A stretch of DNA of 64,000 bases from Candidatus Rhodoferax randersensis. Lineage in GTDB: Bacteria > Pseudomonadota > Gammaproteobacteria > Burkholderiales > Burkholderiaceae_C. Location of the stretch: NCBI GenBank assembly GCA_016718155.1, contig JADKEH010000007.1, forward strand, positions 186,001-250,000. The letters run 5' to 3'. Below, in pieces: positions 16,166 to 23,591 of the stretch (position 1 is the stretch's first letter; the number at the start of each line of letters is the position of its first letter). A program made the translations under genes and the position numbers. The notes beneath the pieces were generated by a model. It was given only the letters and a program-made list of their open reading frames with translations. It made no database searches and was not told where the DNA came from.

Positions 16166-17436
16166 GGCTGGACCCGGCGTTTGAACAGCTCGCGAAACAC
16201 GGGATAGATTTCGGCCGGCGTGGCAATGCGTTGCATGGCAAACGCGTCACCGTGTGTCGCCTGCAGGCGGGTGTACTCCTCCCACAGGTTCTGCGGCGGC
16301 CCATCGGTGATCTCGATGTAGGCAAAGTATTGCGTTAGCGCCAGCAGCGACTGCTCCAGCAGTTCGCGGCAACGCGGGGAGTCGTCGTTCCAGTTGTCGC
16401 CGTCGGAGGCCTGCGCGCCGTAGATGTTCCATTGGCTGCTTGGATAGCGGTCCTTGATGATGGTGTACATCAGTTCCAGCGCGCTCGACACCACCGTGCC
16501 GCCCGATTCGCGCGAGGTGAAGAACTCGTCCTCGTCGACTTCGCTGGCCACCGTATGGTGGCGAATAAACACGACCTCGATGCGTTCATAGTTGCGTGTC
16601 AAGAACAGGTACAGCAGCATGAAGAAGCGCTTGGCAATGTTCTTGCGTTCCTGGTCCATCGAGCCTGACACATCGAGCAGGCAAAACATCACCGCCTGCG
16701 TGCTGGGCTGCGGAACGCGCACGCGGTTGTTGTAGCGCAGATCGAAGCTGTCCACGAAAGGCACCCGGTCGATCCTGGCGCGCAGACGCGCGATCTCGCG
16801 GCGCAGGCGTTCGAGCTCGGGGTCGTCGTCGGCCAGCTTGTGCTGCTTGGCCTCCAGCTCGATCAGCAGTGCGTGCAGTTGGGCCGAGTAGGGGCCACCG
16901 ACGGCAATGCGTCGTCCCGCCGCGCCACGCATGGTGCGGGCCAGATTGATGTTGGTGGGCACGCCGCTTTGGGTGTAGCCGGCGCGGACTCGCCGGTACT
17001 GCTCGACGTGGGCCAGATGCTGCTTGACCAGATTGGGCAAGGCCAGTTCGTCAAAGAATATATCGAGGAACTCATCCTTGGTCAGCGTGAACATGAACTC
17101 ATCGAGTCCTTCGCCTTCCTGACTGGCCTGGCCCCGACCCTGGCCACTGCCGCCGCCTTGTGGGCGCTCGACCTGGTCGCCGCTGTTGAAACGATCATTG
17201 CCAGGTCGCACGGTCTCCCACACGCCACCGTGCCCATGCTGGAACTGGGGTTCGCCGATGTCCTTGCCAGAGATGCCGATCTTCTCGCCGTCGTCGATGT
17301 CGCGAATGCCGCGCTTGTTGATCGCGTCGGACACCGCCTTGCGGATCTGGCCCTTGAAGCGCTCGATGAAGCGCCCTCGGTTGACCGAACTCTTGTGCTT
17401 GCTGTCGAACCGGCGGTCTACGATGCGCACCGTCAT
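16162..17436 (-). CDS. yeaH: DUF444 family protein, VWA-like (YeaH/YhbH)
   Basis: A 424-residue protein encoded with the PrkA kinase. The N-terminal 110 residues are basic and Gly-rich (a GGGSGQGRGQ linker near residue 95). The C-terminal half has a von Willebrand A-like fold with the MIDAS motif LLDVSGSMD. After it come FFMLLYLFLTRNYERIEVVF, the catalytically suggestive IRHHTVASEVDEDEFF and then SRESGGTVVSSALELM. It probably acts as a co-factor or target of PrkA/YeaG. It begins 33 bp after the prkA stop and overlaps spoVR by four bases, so all three are co-transcribed. Confidence 0.94.
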   Translation of the reverse strand: MTVRIVDRRFDSKHKSSVNRGRFIERFKGQIRKAVSDAINKRGIRDIDDGEKIGISGKDIGEPQFQHGHGGVWETVRPGNDRFNSGDQVERPQGGGSGQGRGQASQEGEGLDEFMFTLTKDEFLDIFFDELALPNLVKQHLAHVEQYRRVRAGYTQSGVPTNINLARTMRGAAGRRIAVGGPYSAQLHALLIELEAKQHKLADDDPELERLRREIARLRARIDRVPFVDSFDLRYNNRVRVPQPSTQAVMFCLLDVSGSMDQERKNIAKRFFMLLYLFLTRNYERIEVVFIRHHTVASEVDEDEFFTSRESGGTVVSSALELMYTIIKDRYPSSQWNIYGAQASDGDNWNDDSPRCRELLEQSLLALTQYFAYIEITDGPPQNLWEEYTRLQATHGDAFAMQRIATPAEIYPVFRELFKRRVQP

Positions 17437-17469
17437 GGGATGCTTTCAATCAGAGCATGGGCACATCGC

Positions 17470-19392
17470 TCAGGAAGACTTGCGCACCCGCAGGTACCAC
17501 TCGCACAGCAGGCGTACCTGCTTCTCGGTGTAGCCCTTGCTGATCATGCGGTTGACGAAATCCTGGTGCTTCTTCTGCTCATCACCACTGGCCTTGGCGT
17601 TGAAGGAGATCACCGGCAGCAACTCCTCGGTGTTGGAGAACATCTTCTTCTCGATCACCGCGCGCAGCTTCTCGTAGGAGGTCCAGGCCGGGTTTTGGCC
17701 ATCGTGCTTGGCGCGGGCGCGCAGCACGAAGTTGACCACCTCGTTGCGGAAGTCCTTCGGGTTGCTGATGCCGGCGGGCTTCTCGATCTTCTCCAGTTCG
17801 TCGTTGAGCGCGCCCCGGTCCAGAATTTCGCCGGTGTTGGTGTCGCGGTATTCCTGGTCCTGAATCCAGAAATCGGCGTAGGTCACGTAGCGGTCAAAGA
17901 TGTTCTGGCCGTACTCGGAATAGCTTTCCAGGTAGGCGGTCTGGATTTCCTTGCCGATGAACTCGGCGTAACGCGGTGACAGGTACTCCTTGAGGTAGCG
18001 CAGGTATTTCTCGGCCACTTCGGGGGCAAACTGCTCCTGCTCGATCTGCTGCTCCAGCACATACATCAGGTGCACCGGGTTGGCCGCCACCTCGCGGTGG
18101 TCGAAGTTGAATACGCGCGAGAGAATCTTGAAGGCAAAGCGGGTGGACAGGCCGGTCATGCCTTCGTCCACGCCCGCGAAATCACGGTACTCCTGATGGC
18201 TCTTGGCCTTGGGGTCGGTGTCCTTGAGGTTCTCGCCGTCGTAGACCCGCATCTTGGAGAAGATGCTGGAATTCTCGGGCTCCTTCAGGCGCGACAGCAC
18301 CGCGAATTGGGCCAGCATCTTGAGCGTGTCGGGCGCGCAGGGCGCCTTGGACAGTGACGAGTTGGTCAGCAACTTCTGGTAGATGTGAATTTCGTCCGAG
18401 ACCCGCAATGAGTAGGGCACCTTGACGATGTAGATGCGGTCCAGGAAGGCCTCGTTGTTGCGGTTGTTCTTGAAGGTCAGCCACTCGGCCTCGTTGGAGT
18501 GGGCCAGTACCAGGCCATCAAACGGAATGGCGCCAAAGCCTTCGGTGCCTTTGTAGTTGCCTTCCTGGGTGGCGGTCAGCAGCGGATGCAGCACCTTGAT
18601 CGGGGCCTTGAACATCTCGACGAATTCCAGCACGCCCCGGTTGGCCAGGCACAGGCCGCCGGAGTAGGAATAGGCATCAGGGTCGCTCTGCGAGTAGGTC
18701 TCCAGCTTGCGGATGTCGATCTTGCCGACCAGCGACGAAATGTCCTGGTTGTTCTCGTCGCCGGGCTCGGTTTTGGATACCGCGATCTGGGACAGCACCG
18801 AGGGCCGTAGCTTCACCACCCGAAAGCGGGTGATGTCGCCGCCATACTCGTGCAGGCGCTTCACGGCCCACGGGCTCATGATGGTGCCGAGGTAGCGCCG
18901 GGGAATGCCGAAATCATCCTCCAGCAACTGCGCGTCTTCCATCGGGTTGAACAGACCCAGCGGCGACTCGTGCACCGGCGAGCCCTTGATGGCGTAGATC
19001 GGCACCAGTTCGATCAGGGACTTGAGCTTCTCCGCCAGCGACGATTTGCCGCCGCCAACGGGACCGAGCAGGTACAGGATCTGTTTCTTTTCTTCCAGCC
19101 CCTGCGCTGCGTGGCGGAAGTAGGAGACGATCTGCTCGATCACCTCTTCCATGCCGTAGAGGTCTTTGAAGGCCGGGTAGCGACGCAGCATCTTGTTGGC
19201 GAAGATGCGCGACAGGCGCGCATCGCTGCGTGTGTCCACCAGCTCGGGCTCGCCGATGGCCATCAGCATGCGTTCGGCCACACTTGCAAAGGCCGAAGCA
19301 TCCCGCTTGCACAACTCCAGGTAGTCCTGGATCGACATCTCTTCTTCCTGGGCAGCCTCAAAGCGGCCCTGATAACGTGCGAAGACATTCAT
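17470..19392 (-). CDS. prkA: PrkA/YeaG serine protein kinase (AAA+ type)
   Basis: A 640-residue AAA+ protein with a kinase-like C-terminal domain; homologues are reported as Ser/Thr kinases or, in Bacillus, as ATP-dependent proteases, so activity is debated. Walker A is GPVGGGKS (residues 110-117). Family blocks include YGMEEVIEQIVSYFRHAAQG, the FNPMEDAQLLEDDFGIPRRY segment and GVLEFVEMFKAPIKVLHPLL. It is the first gene of the stress operon with yeaH and spoVR. A 104-bp AT-richer region separates its start from the metY terminator and should hold its promoter; in enterobacteria the yeaGH promoter depends on RpoS/RpoN, not verifiable here. Confidence 0.95.
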   Translation of the reverse strand: MNVFARYQGRFEAAQEEEMSIQDYLELCKRDASAFASVAERMLMAIGEPELVDTRSDARLSRIFANKMLRRYPAFKDLYGMEEVIEQIVSYFRHAAQGLEEKKQILYLLGPVGGGKSSLAEKLKSLIELVPIYAIKGSPVHESPLGLFNPMEDAQLLEDDFGIPRRYLGTIMSPWAVKRLHEYGGDITRFRVVKLRPSVLSQIAVSKTEPGDENNQDISSLVGKIDIRKLETYSQSDPDAYSYSGGLCLANRGVLEFVEMFKAPIKVLHPLLTATQEGNYKGTEGFGAIPFDGLVLAHSNEAEWLTFKNNRNNEAFLDRIYIVKVPYSLRVSDEIHIYQKLLTNSSLSKAPCAPDTLKMLAQFAVLSRLKEPENSSIFSKMRVYDGENLKDTDPKAKSHQEYRDFAGVDEGMTGLSTRFAFKILSRVFNFDHREVAANPVHLMYVLEQQIEQEQFAPEVAEKYLRYLKEYLSPRYAEFIGKEIQTAYLESYSEYGQNIFDRYVTYADFWIQDQEYRDTNTGEILDRGALNDELEKIEKPAGISNPKDFRNEVVNFVLRARAKHDGQNPAWTSYEKLRAVIEKKMFSNTEELLPVISFNAKASGDEQKKHQDFVNRMISKGYTEKQVRLLCEWYLRVRKSS

Positions 19393-19496
19393 GGCAACTC
19401 TCCTTTGATCGGTGCGCCCTTTGCAGCGAGCGCGGTTCTCAAATGGCTTGATTCATCATAGCCCTGTTAAGTTCGCCGTGTTGTAAAAAATAGCCC

Positions 19497-19523
19497 AAAA
19501 AAATGCCCCGAACACGGGGCATT
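19497..19523 (-). terminator. Rho-independent terminator of metY
   Basis: On the minus strand: stem AATGCCCCG/CGGGGCATT with a 4-nt loop, followed by a run of seven T. It lies 22 bp after the metY stop and in front of the prkA promoter region, so it separates the two transcription units. Confidence 0.9.
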
Positions 19524-19544
19524 TGTGCGCGTTGCCAGTTTCTG

Positions 19545-20822
19545 TCACACCATGGACAAAGCCTGGTCGAGGTCTTGCAACAGATCGTCAATGTGCTCGA
19601 TACCGATGGACAGGCGCACCATGTCGGGCTTGACGCCGGACTTGGCCAGTTCTTCGGCGTTGAGCTGGCGGTGCGTGGTGCTCGCCGGATGACAGGCCAG
19701 CGACTTGGCGTCGCCAATGTTGACCAGGCGGGTGAACAGCTTGAGCGCGTCCTGGAAACGCGCGCCGGCCTCCAGGCTGTCAGTAGCCTTCAGACCGAAG
19801 CTGATGATGCCCGAGGCGCGTCCCCCCATGTACTTCTTGACCAGGCCATGGTCAGGGTGGTCGGGAAGTCCGGCATAGTTGACCCAGCTCACGCTGGTGT
19901 GTGATCGCAAGTGTTTGGCGACACGCAGCGCGTTTTCGCAAATGCGGTCCATGCGCAAGGCCAGGGTCTCCACGCCCTGCAGGATCTGAAAGGCGTTCAT
20001 CGGGCTCAGTGCCGCGCCGGTGTTGCGCAGCGGCACGACGCGTGCCCGCCCGATGTACGCGGCGGGCCCCAGCGCCTCGGTGTAGACCACGCCGTGGTAG
20101 CTGACATCGGGCTCGTTCAGGCGCTTGAAGCGTGCCTTGTGTTGGGCCCAGGGGAACTTGCCCGAATCGACGATCATGCCGCCGATGGTGGTGCCGTGGC
20201 CGCCCAGGTACTTGGTCAGCGAATGCACCACGATGTCGGCGCCATGCTCGAACGGTCGGCACAGGTAGGGGCTGGGTACCGTGTTGTCCACGATCAGCGG
20301 CACGCCGTGCGCGTGGGCCACGGCGGCCAGCGCGGCCAGGTCGGTGACGTTGCCCAGCGGATTGCCGACCGACTCGCAGTACACCGCCTTGGTGCGGGCA
20401 TCGATCAGTTTGGCAAACGACTCCGGGTCGCGGTAGTCGGCAAAACGCACCTCAATGCCCATCTGCGGGAAAGTGTGGGCAAACAGGTTATAGGTGCCGC
20501 CGTACAGAGTGGACGCCGAGACGATGTTGTCACCGGCTTCAGCAATGGTCTGGATCGCGTAGGTGATGGCCGACATACCCGAGGCCACGGCCAGTCCGGC
20601 AAGGCCACCCTCCATCGCCGCCACGCGGGCTTCCAGCACCGCGTTGGTCGGGTTCATGATGCGGCTGTAGATGTTGCCGGCCACTTTCAGGTCGAACAGG
20701 TCGGCGCCATGCTGCGTGTTGTCAAACGCATAGGCCACGGTCTGGTAGATCGGCACGGCCACGGCCTTGGTCGTTGGTTCGGGGGTGTAGCCGCCATGGA
20801 CGGCCAGCGTTTCGATTTTCAT
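19545..20822 (-). CDS. metY: O-acetylhomoserine aminocarboxypropyltransferase (sulfhydrylase)
   Basis: PLP enzyme of the Cys/Met metabolism family that makes homocysteine from O-acetylhomoserine and sulfide. 425 residues, the family's usual length and longer than cystathionine gamma-synthases. Signatures: ETLAVHGGYTPEPTTKAVAV at the start, VASGMSAITYAIQTIAEAGD and the PLP-lysine motif VVHSLTKYLGGHGTTIGG, followed by ARFKRLNEPDVSYHGVVYTE. It is divergent from trpB2 (235-bp region) and ends in a strong terminator. The intergenic side shows no S-adenosylmethionine riboswitch that I can recognise. Confidence 0.93.
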   Translation of the reverse strand: MKIETLAVHGGYTPEPTTKAVAVPIYQTVAYAFDNTQHGADLFDLKVAGNIYSRIMNPTNAVLEARVAAMEGGLAGLAVASGMSAITYAIQTIAEAGDNIVSASTLYGGTYNLFAHTFPQMGIEVRFADYRDPESFAKLIDARTKAVYCESVGNPLGNVTDLAALAAVAHAHGVPLIVDNTVPSPYLCRPFEHGADIVVHSLTKYLGGHGTTIGGMIVDSGKFPWAQHKARFKRLNEPDVSYHGVVYTEALGPAAYIGRARVVPLRNTGAALSPMNAFQILQGVETLALRMDRICENALRVAKHLRSHTSVSWVNYAGLPDHPDHGLVKKYMGGRASGIISFGLKATDSLEAGARFQDALKLFTRLVNIGDAKSLACHPASTTHRQLNAEELAKSGVKPDMVRLSIGIEHIDDLLQDLDQALSMV

Positions 20823-20950
20823 GTGGGTGTTCCCAGGGCAAAACCGTCATCTTAGACGCTGCGGGAGGTGCCGTGCGGTGCCGAGCCACGCCGACAGGAG
20901 GTAGGGGTAAACCTGCATCTGGTGATGCTTCTCTTCAAAACCAAACCCGT

Positions 20951-20966
20951 GCATACTGTATACGGC
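20951..20966. promoter_or_regulatory. Imperfect palindrome GCATAC-T-GTATACGGC upstream of trpB2
   Basis: Half sites CATAC/GTATA flank a central T in the metY/trpB2 divergent region, about 90 bp before the trpB2 start. The form resembles operators of GntR or related dimeric regulators, or an extended -10 region. The assignment rests on symmetry alone. Confidence 0.25.
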
Positions 20967-21057
20967 CAAATTGGTATTCCAGAGCGTATTTCAAACATCC
21001 CTTAATCAGTTACGGGTCGCGCTGAAGGTCTGTCCCGCAACACATCAGGAGGCATTC

Positions 21058-22428
21058 ATGAGCATGCAAACTAAGTTTCTGTTGGAAGAAAAGCAGATGC
21101 CACGGTTTTGGTACAACATCCAGGCCGACTTGCCCAAGCCGGCACCGGCCGTGCTGCATCCGGGCACGCTGCAGCCGGTAGGTCCCGATGATTTGGCGCC
21201 GTTGTTCCCGATGGCGCTGATCATGCAGGAGGTGAGCCAGGAGCGCGAGATCGAGATACCCGAGCCCGTGCGTGAGGTGTTTCGTCTGTGGCGTCCGGCT
21301 CCGCTGTACCGCGCACATCGGTTGGAAAAGGCCCTGGGAACCCCCGCCAAGATTTACTACAAGTACGAAGGCGTAAGCCCTGCGGGCAGCCACAAGCCCA
21401 ACACCGCGGTGCCGCAGGCCTTCTTCAACAAGGAAGCAGGCGTCAAGCGCCTCGTCACCGAGACCGGCGCCGGGCAGTGGGGCACCTCGCTGGCGTTCGC
21501 GGGCTCCTTGTTCGGTTTGGAGATCGAGGTCTTCCAGGTACGCGTCTCATATGACCAGAAGCCATACCGTCGCGCGGTGATGGAAACCTACGGCGCGCGC
21601 TGCGTGGCCTCGCCCTCCAACGAGACGGTGTACGGTCGCTCGGTGCTGGCCCTGCGGCCCGACCATCCCGGCAGCCTGGGCATCGCCATTTCAGAAGCCG
21701 TGGAACTGGCCGTGCAGCGCGAGGACACCAAGTACGCGCTGGGCTCGGTGCTCAATCACGTGCTCTTGCACCAGACCATCATCGGCCAGGAGGCAATGGA
21801 GCAGATGCAGATGGCCGATGCCTGGCCGGATGTGGTGGTGGGCTGCACCGGTGGCGGCTCCAACTTCGCCGGCATCGCCTTTCCCTTCATCGGGCACGGG
21901 CTGCGTGGCGGTCAGAAGTCACGCATCGTCGCGGTCGAGCCGGCTGCCTGCCCATCCCTGACGCGCGGCAAGTACGCCTATGATTTTGGCGACACCGGTC
22001 GCATGACGCCACTGACCAAGATGCACACGCTGGGCAGCCAGTTCACGCCACCGGGCTTCCATGCCGGCGGCCTGCGCTACCACGGCATGGCACCGCTGGT
22101 GTCGCATTGCAAGGAACTGGGCTTGCTTGAAGCGGTGTCTTACAACCAGGTGGAGTGCTTCGAAGCCGGTGTGCTGTTTGCCCGCAACGAAGGCATCGTG
22201 CCCGCGCCAGAGGCTAATCACGCGGTCAAGGGCGCCATTGCCGAGGCGATGCGCTGCAAACGCGAGGGCAAGGCCGAAGTGATTCTGTTTAACCTGTGCG
22301 GCCACGGTCACTTTGACATGACGGCCTACCAGAAGTACTTTGCCGGTGAACTGACCGACGAGCATTACGACGAGAGCGAACTGGCGATGGCCCTGGCCGG
22401 TCTGCCCAGCGTGCCGGAACCCGCCTGA
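21058..22428 (+). CDS. TrpB2-type tryptophan synthase beta-like PLP enzyme
   Basis: A 456-residue fold-type II PLP enzyme of the TrpB2 group, which is longer than TrpB1 and often not paired with TrpA. The start ATG 21058 follows a CAGGAGG ribosome-binding site. Visible motifs are YYKYEGVSPAGSHKPNTA with the PLP lysine K113, TETGAGQWGTSLAFAG, the phosphate-binding VGCTGGGSNFAGIAFP and the C-terminal NLCGHGHFDMTAYQ. No trpA or other trp gene is nearby, so it may salvage indole plus serine to tryptophan or act on another substrate. The leader carries a short sequence shared with the rpsT-distal hairpin. Confidence 0.9.
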   Translation: MSMQTKFLLEEKQMPRFWYNIQADLPKPAPAVLHPGTLQPVGPDDLAPLFPMALIMQEVSQEREIEIPEPVREVFRLWRPAPLYRAHRLEKALGTPAKIYYKYEGVSPAGSHKPNTAVPQAFFNKEAGVKRLVTETGAGQWGTSLAFAGSLFGLEIEVFQVRVSYDQKPYRRAVMETYGARCVASPSNETVYGRSVLALRPDHPGSLGIAISEAVELAVQREDTKYALGSVLNHVLLHQTIIGQEAMEQMQMADAWPDVVVGCTGGGSNFAGIAFPFIGHGLRGGQKSRIVAVEPAACPSLTRGKYAYDFGDTGRMTPLTKMHTLGSQFTPPGFHAGGLRYHGMAPLVSHCKELGLLEAVSYNQVECFEAGVLFARNEGIVPAPEANHAVKGAIAEAMRCKREGKAEVILFNLCGHGHFDMTAYQKYFAGELTDEHYDESELAMALAGLPSVPEPA

Positions 22429-22469
22429 GTCTGAGTGAGTGCCCATGCCCATCCATGCCTCGAGGGCTG

Positions 22470-22491
22470 GGTTGGGCGGGTGTACCCAACC
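22470..22491. terminator. Possible hairpin between convergent trpB2 and serB
   Basis: A 7-bp perfect stem GGTTGGG/CCCAACC with an 8-nt loop in the 71-bp convergent gap. There is no T-run on either side, so it is at best a weak or Rho-assisted terminator. Confidence 0.3.
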
Positions 22492-22499
22492 TGGGCGGC

Positions 22500-23240
22500 T
22501 TACAGGTGGCGGTAGGCCACCGATGGTTCGGTCACCGTTAGCAGGCGGTCAAGTCCGCCTGTGTCGATGCAAACATGGGCAAACTCGCGCACCTTGGGTT
22601 TGGCCCGGTAGGCCACGCTTAAGCCCGCCAGCTTCATCATCTCCAGGTCATTGGCGCCGTCGCCGACGGCAATCACTTGGTCGTGGGTGCACCCGATCTG
22701 GTGGCACACCTCGGCCACGCTGTCGCGCTTGGCGTGCTGGTCAATCACCGGCCCGATGAGGCGGCCGGTCAGCGCATCGTCGACAATTTCAAGCACGTTG
22801 GAGCGAGCGAAATCGAGCCCAAGTCGGGGCTTTAGGCGGTCCGTAAAGTAGGTGAACCCCCCAGAGATCAGCAAGATCTTGAGCCCATCCCAGCGCGCAT
22901 AGGCCAATAGCTGCAGCGCGCCGGGGTTCAGGCGCAATCGGTGCTCGTATACCCGTTGCAAGGCGGAAACCGGCGTGCCAGCCAGAATCGCCAGGCGGCG
23001 GCGCAGACTTTCTTCGAAGTCGGTGATTTCGCCGCGCATGGCGGCCTCCGTGATGGCTTGCACTTCCGGGCCTTTGCCGACGACATCAGCTATTTCGTCA
23101 ATGCACTCAATGTCGATCAGGGTCGAGTCCATGTCAAAAGCGATCAACTTGAACCGGGCCAGCTTGAGCGGCGCCTTGATCCCTTGAATGAACAGGCCGG
23201 GGCCAATTTCGATCGCATGGTGGGTCGGGTTGCTATACAT
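22500..23240 (-). CDS. serB: Phosphoserine phosphatase
   Basis: HAD-IB phosphatase, last step of serine biosynthesis. The 246-residue product has no ACT domain, as in many Burkholderiales. Motif I is FDMDSTLIDIECIDEIADVV, followed by the cap segment with ITDFEESLRRRLAILAG, motif II LLISGGFTYF and the Mg-binding AVGDGANDLEMM. The start ATG 23240 gives MYSNPTHHAIEIGPGLFIQG; the frame is open further upstream but unlike SerB. The start codon lies inside a copy of the ~50-bp TAGCT-core repeat and has a weak ribosome-binding site, so the real start deserves checking. Confidence 0.93.
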   Translation of the reverse strand: MYSNPTHHAIEIGPGLFIQGIKAPLKLARFKLIAFDMDSTLIDIECIDEIADVVGKGPEVQAITEAAMRGEITDFEESLRRRLAILAGTPVSALQRVYEHRLRLNPGALQLLAYARWDGLKILLISGGFTYFTDRLKPRLGLDFARSNVLEIVDDALTGRLIGPVIDQHAKRDSVAEVCHQIGCTHDQVIAVGDGANDLEMMKLAGLSVAYRAKPKVREFAHVCIDTGGLDRLLTVTEPSVAYRHL

Positions 23241-23276
23241 TTTGTAGCTTTTTGCGCTTGGTCTATGTTGGCTGCC
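23229..23276. repeat. TAGCT-core ~50-bp dispersed repeat, copy at serB start
   Basis: It reads TTGCTATACATTTTGTAGCT then TTTTGCGCTTGG and ends GGCTGCC. It aligns with copies at 30440, 58793 and 63193 at the TTGCTA, TAGCT and GCGC positions. It covers the serB start codon and the end of the small upstream frame. Confidence 0.5.
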
Positions 23277-23514
23277 TGCCGATTTGACAAACAATTTGCA
23301 CCAGTGAGTCGCGGTTGAGTTTGGCATGAAACTCGACCGGCGCACCTTGCTGGCTCAGCACCTCCAGAGTATGCGCGGAGGGTGGCTGATCGATGATGGC
23401 TGTCCCGACAAGTCCAGTCAAAAGGTGCGCAAAGTCGGCTCCATGTAAATCGTGACTTGATTCATGGTTCTGCTCCAGGGTAACTACGTGCTTGAGTATA
23501 TAAGTGTTTGCCAA
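23263..23514 (-). CDS. Small uncharacterised frame upstream of serB (doubtful)
   Basis: An 83-residue frame from a TTG start ending 22 bp before serB. It has no recognisable domain. In another frame of the same stretch, ATG 23465 with a GGAG ribosome-binding site encodes MNQVTIYMEPTLRTF and then stops at 23418. That opening resembles ribbon-helix-helix antitoxin N-termini, so the region may be a decayed small gene. Neither reading is convincing on its own. Confidence 0.25.
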   Translation of the reverse strand: MANTYILKHVVTLEQNHESSHDLHGADFAHLLTGLVGTAIIDQPPSAHTLEVLSQQGAPVEFHAKLNRDSLVQIVCQIGRQPT

Positions 23515-23591
23515 TTATGTTGGTCAACTGCCACGTGAACTGCTACTGGGAGGAATGCCGTGTGAGAACGGCGGCAAATCACATTGAATTG

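Noticed and set aside
14360..16207. 615-codon open frame on the plus strand
   Set aside because: It is antisense to spoVR, whose sequence is strongly family-like; the frame is an artefact of high-GC codon use.
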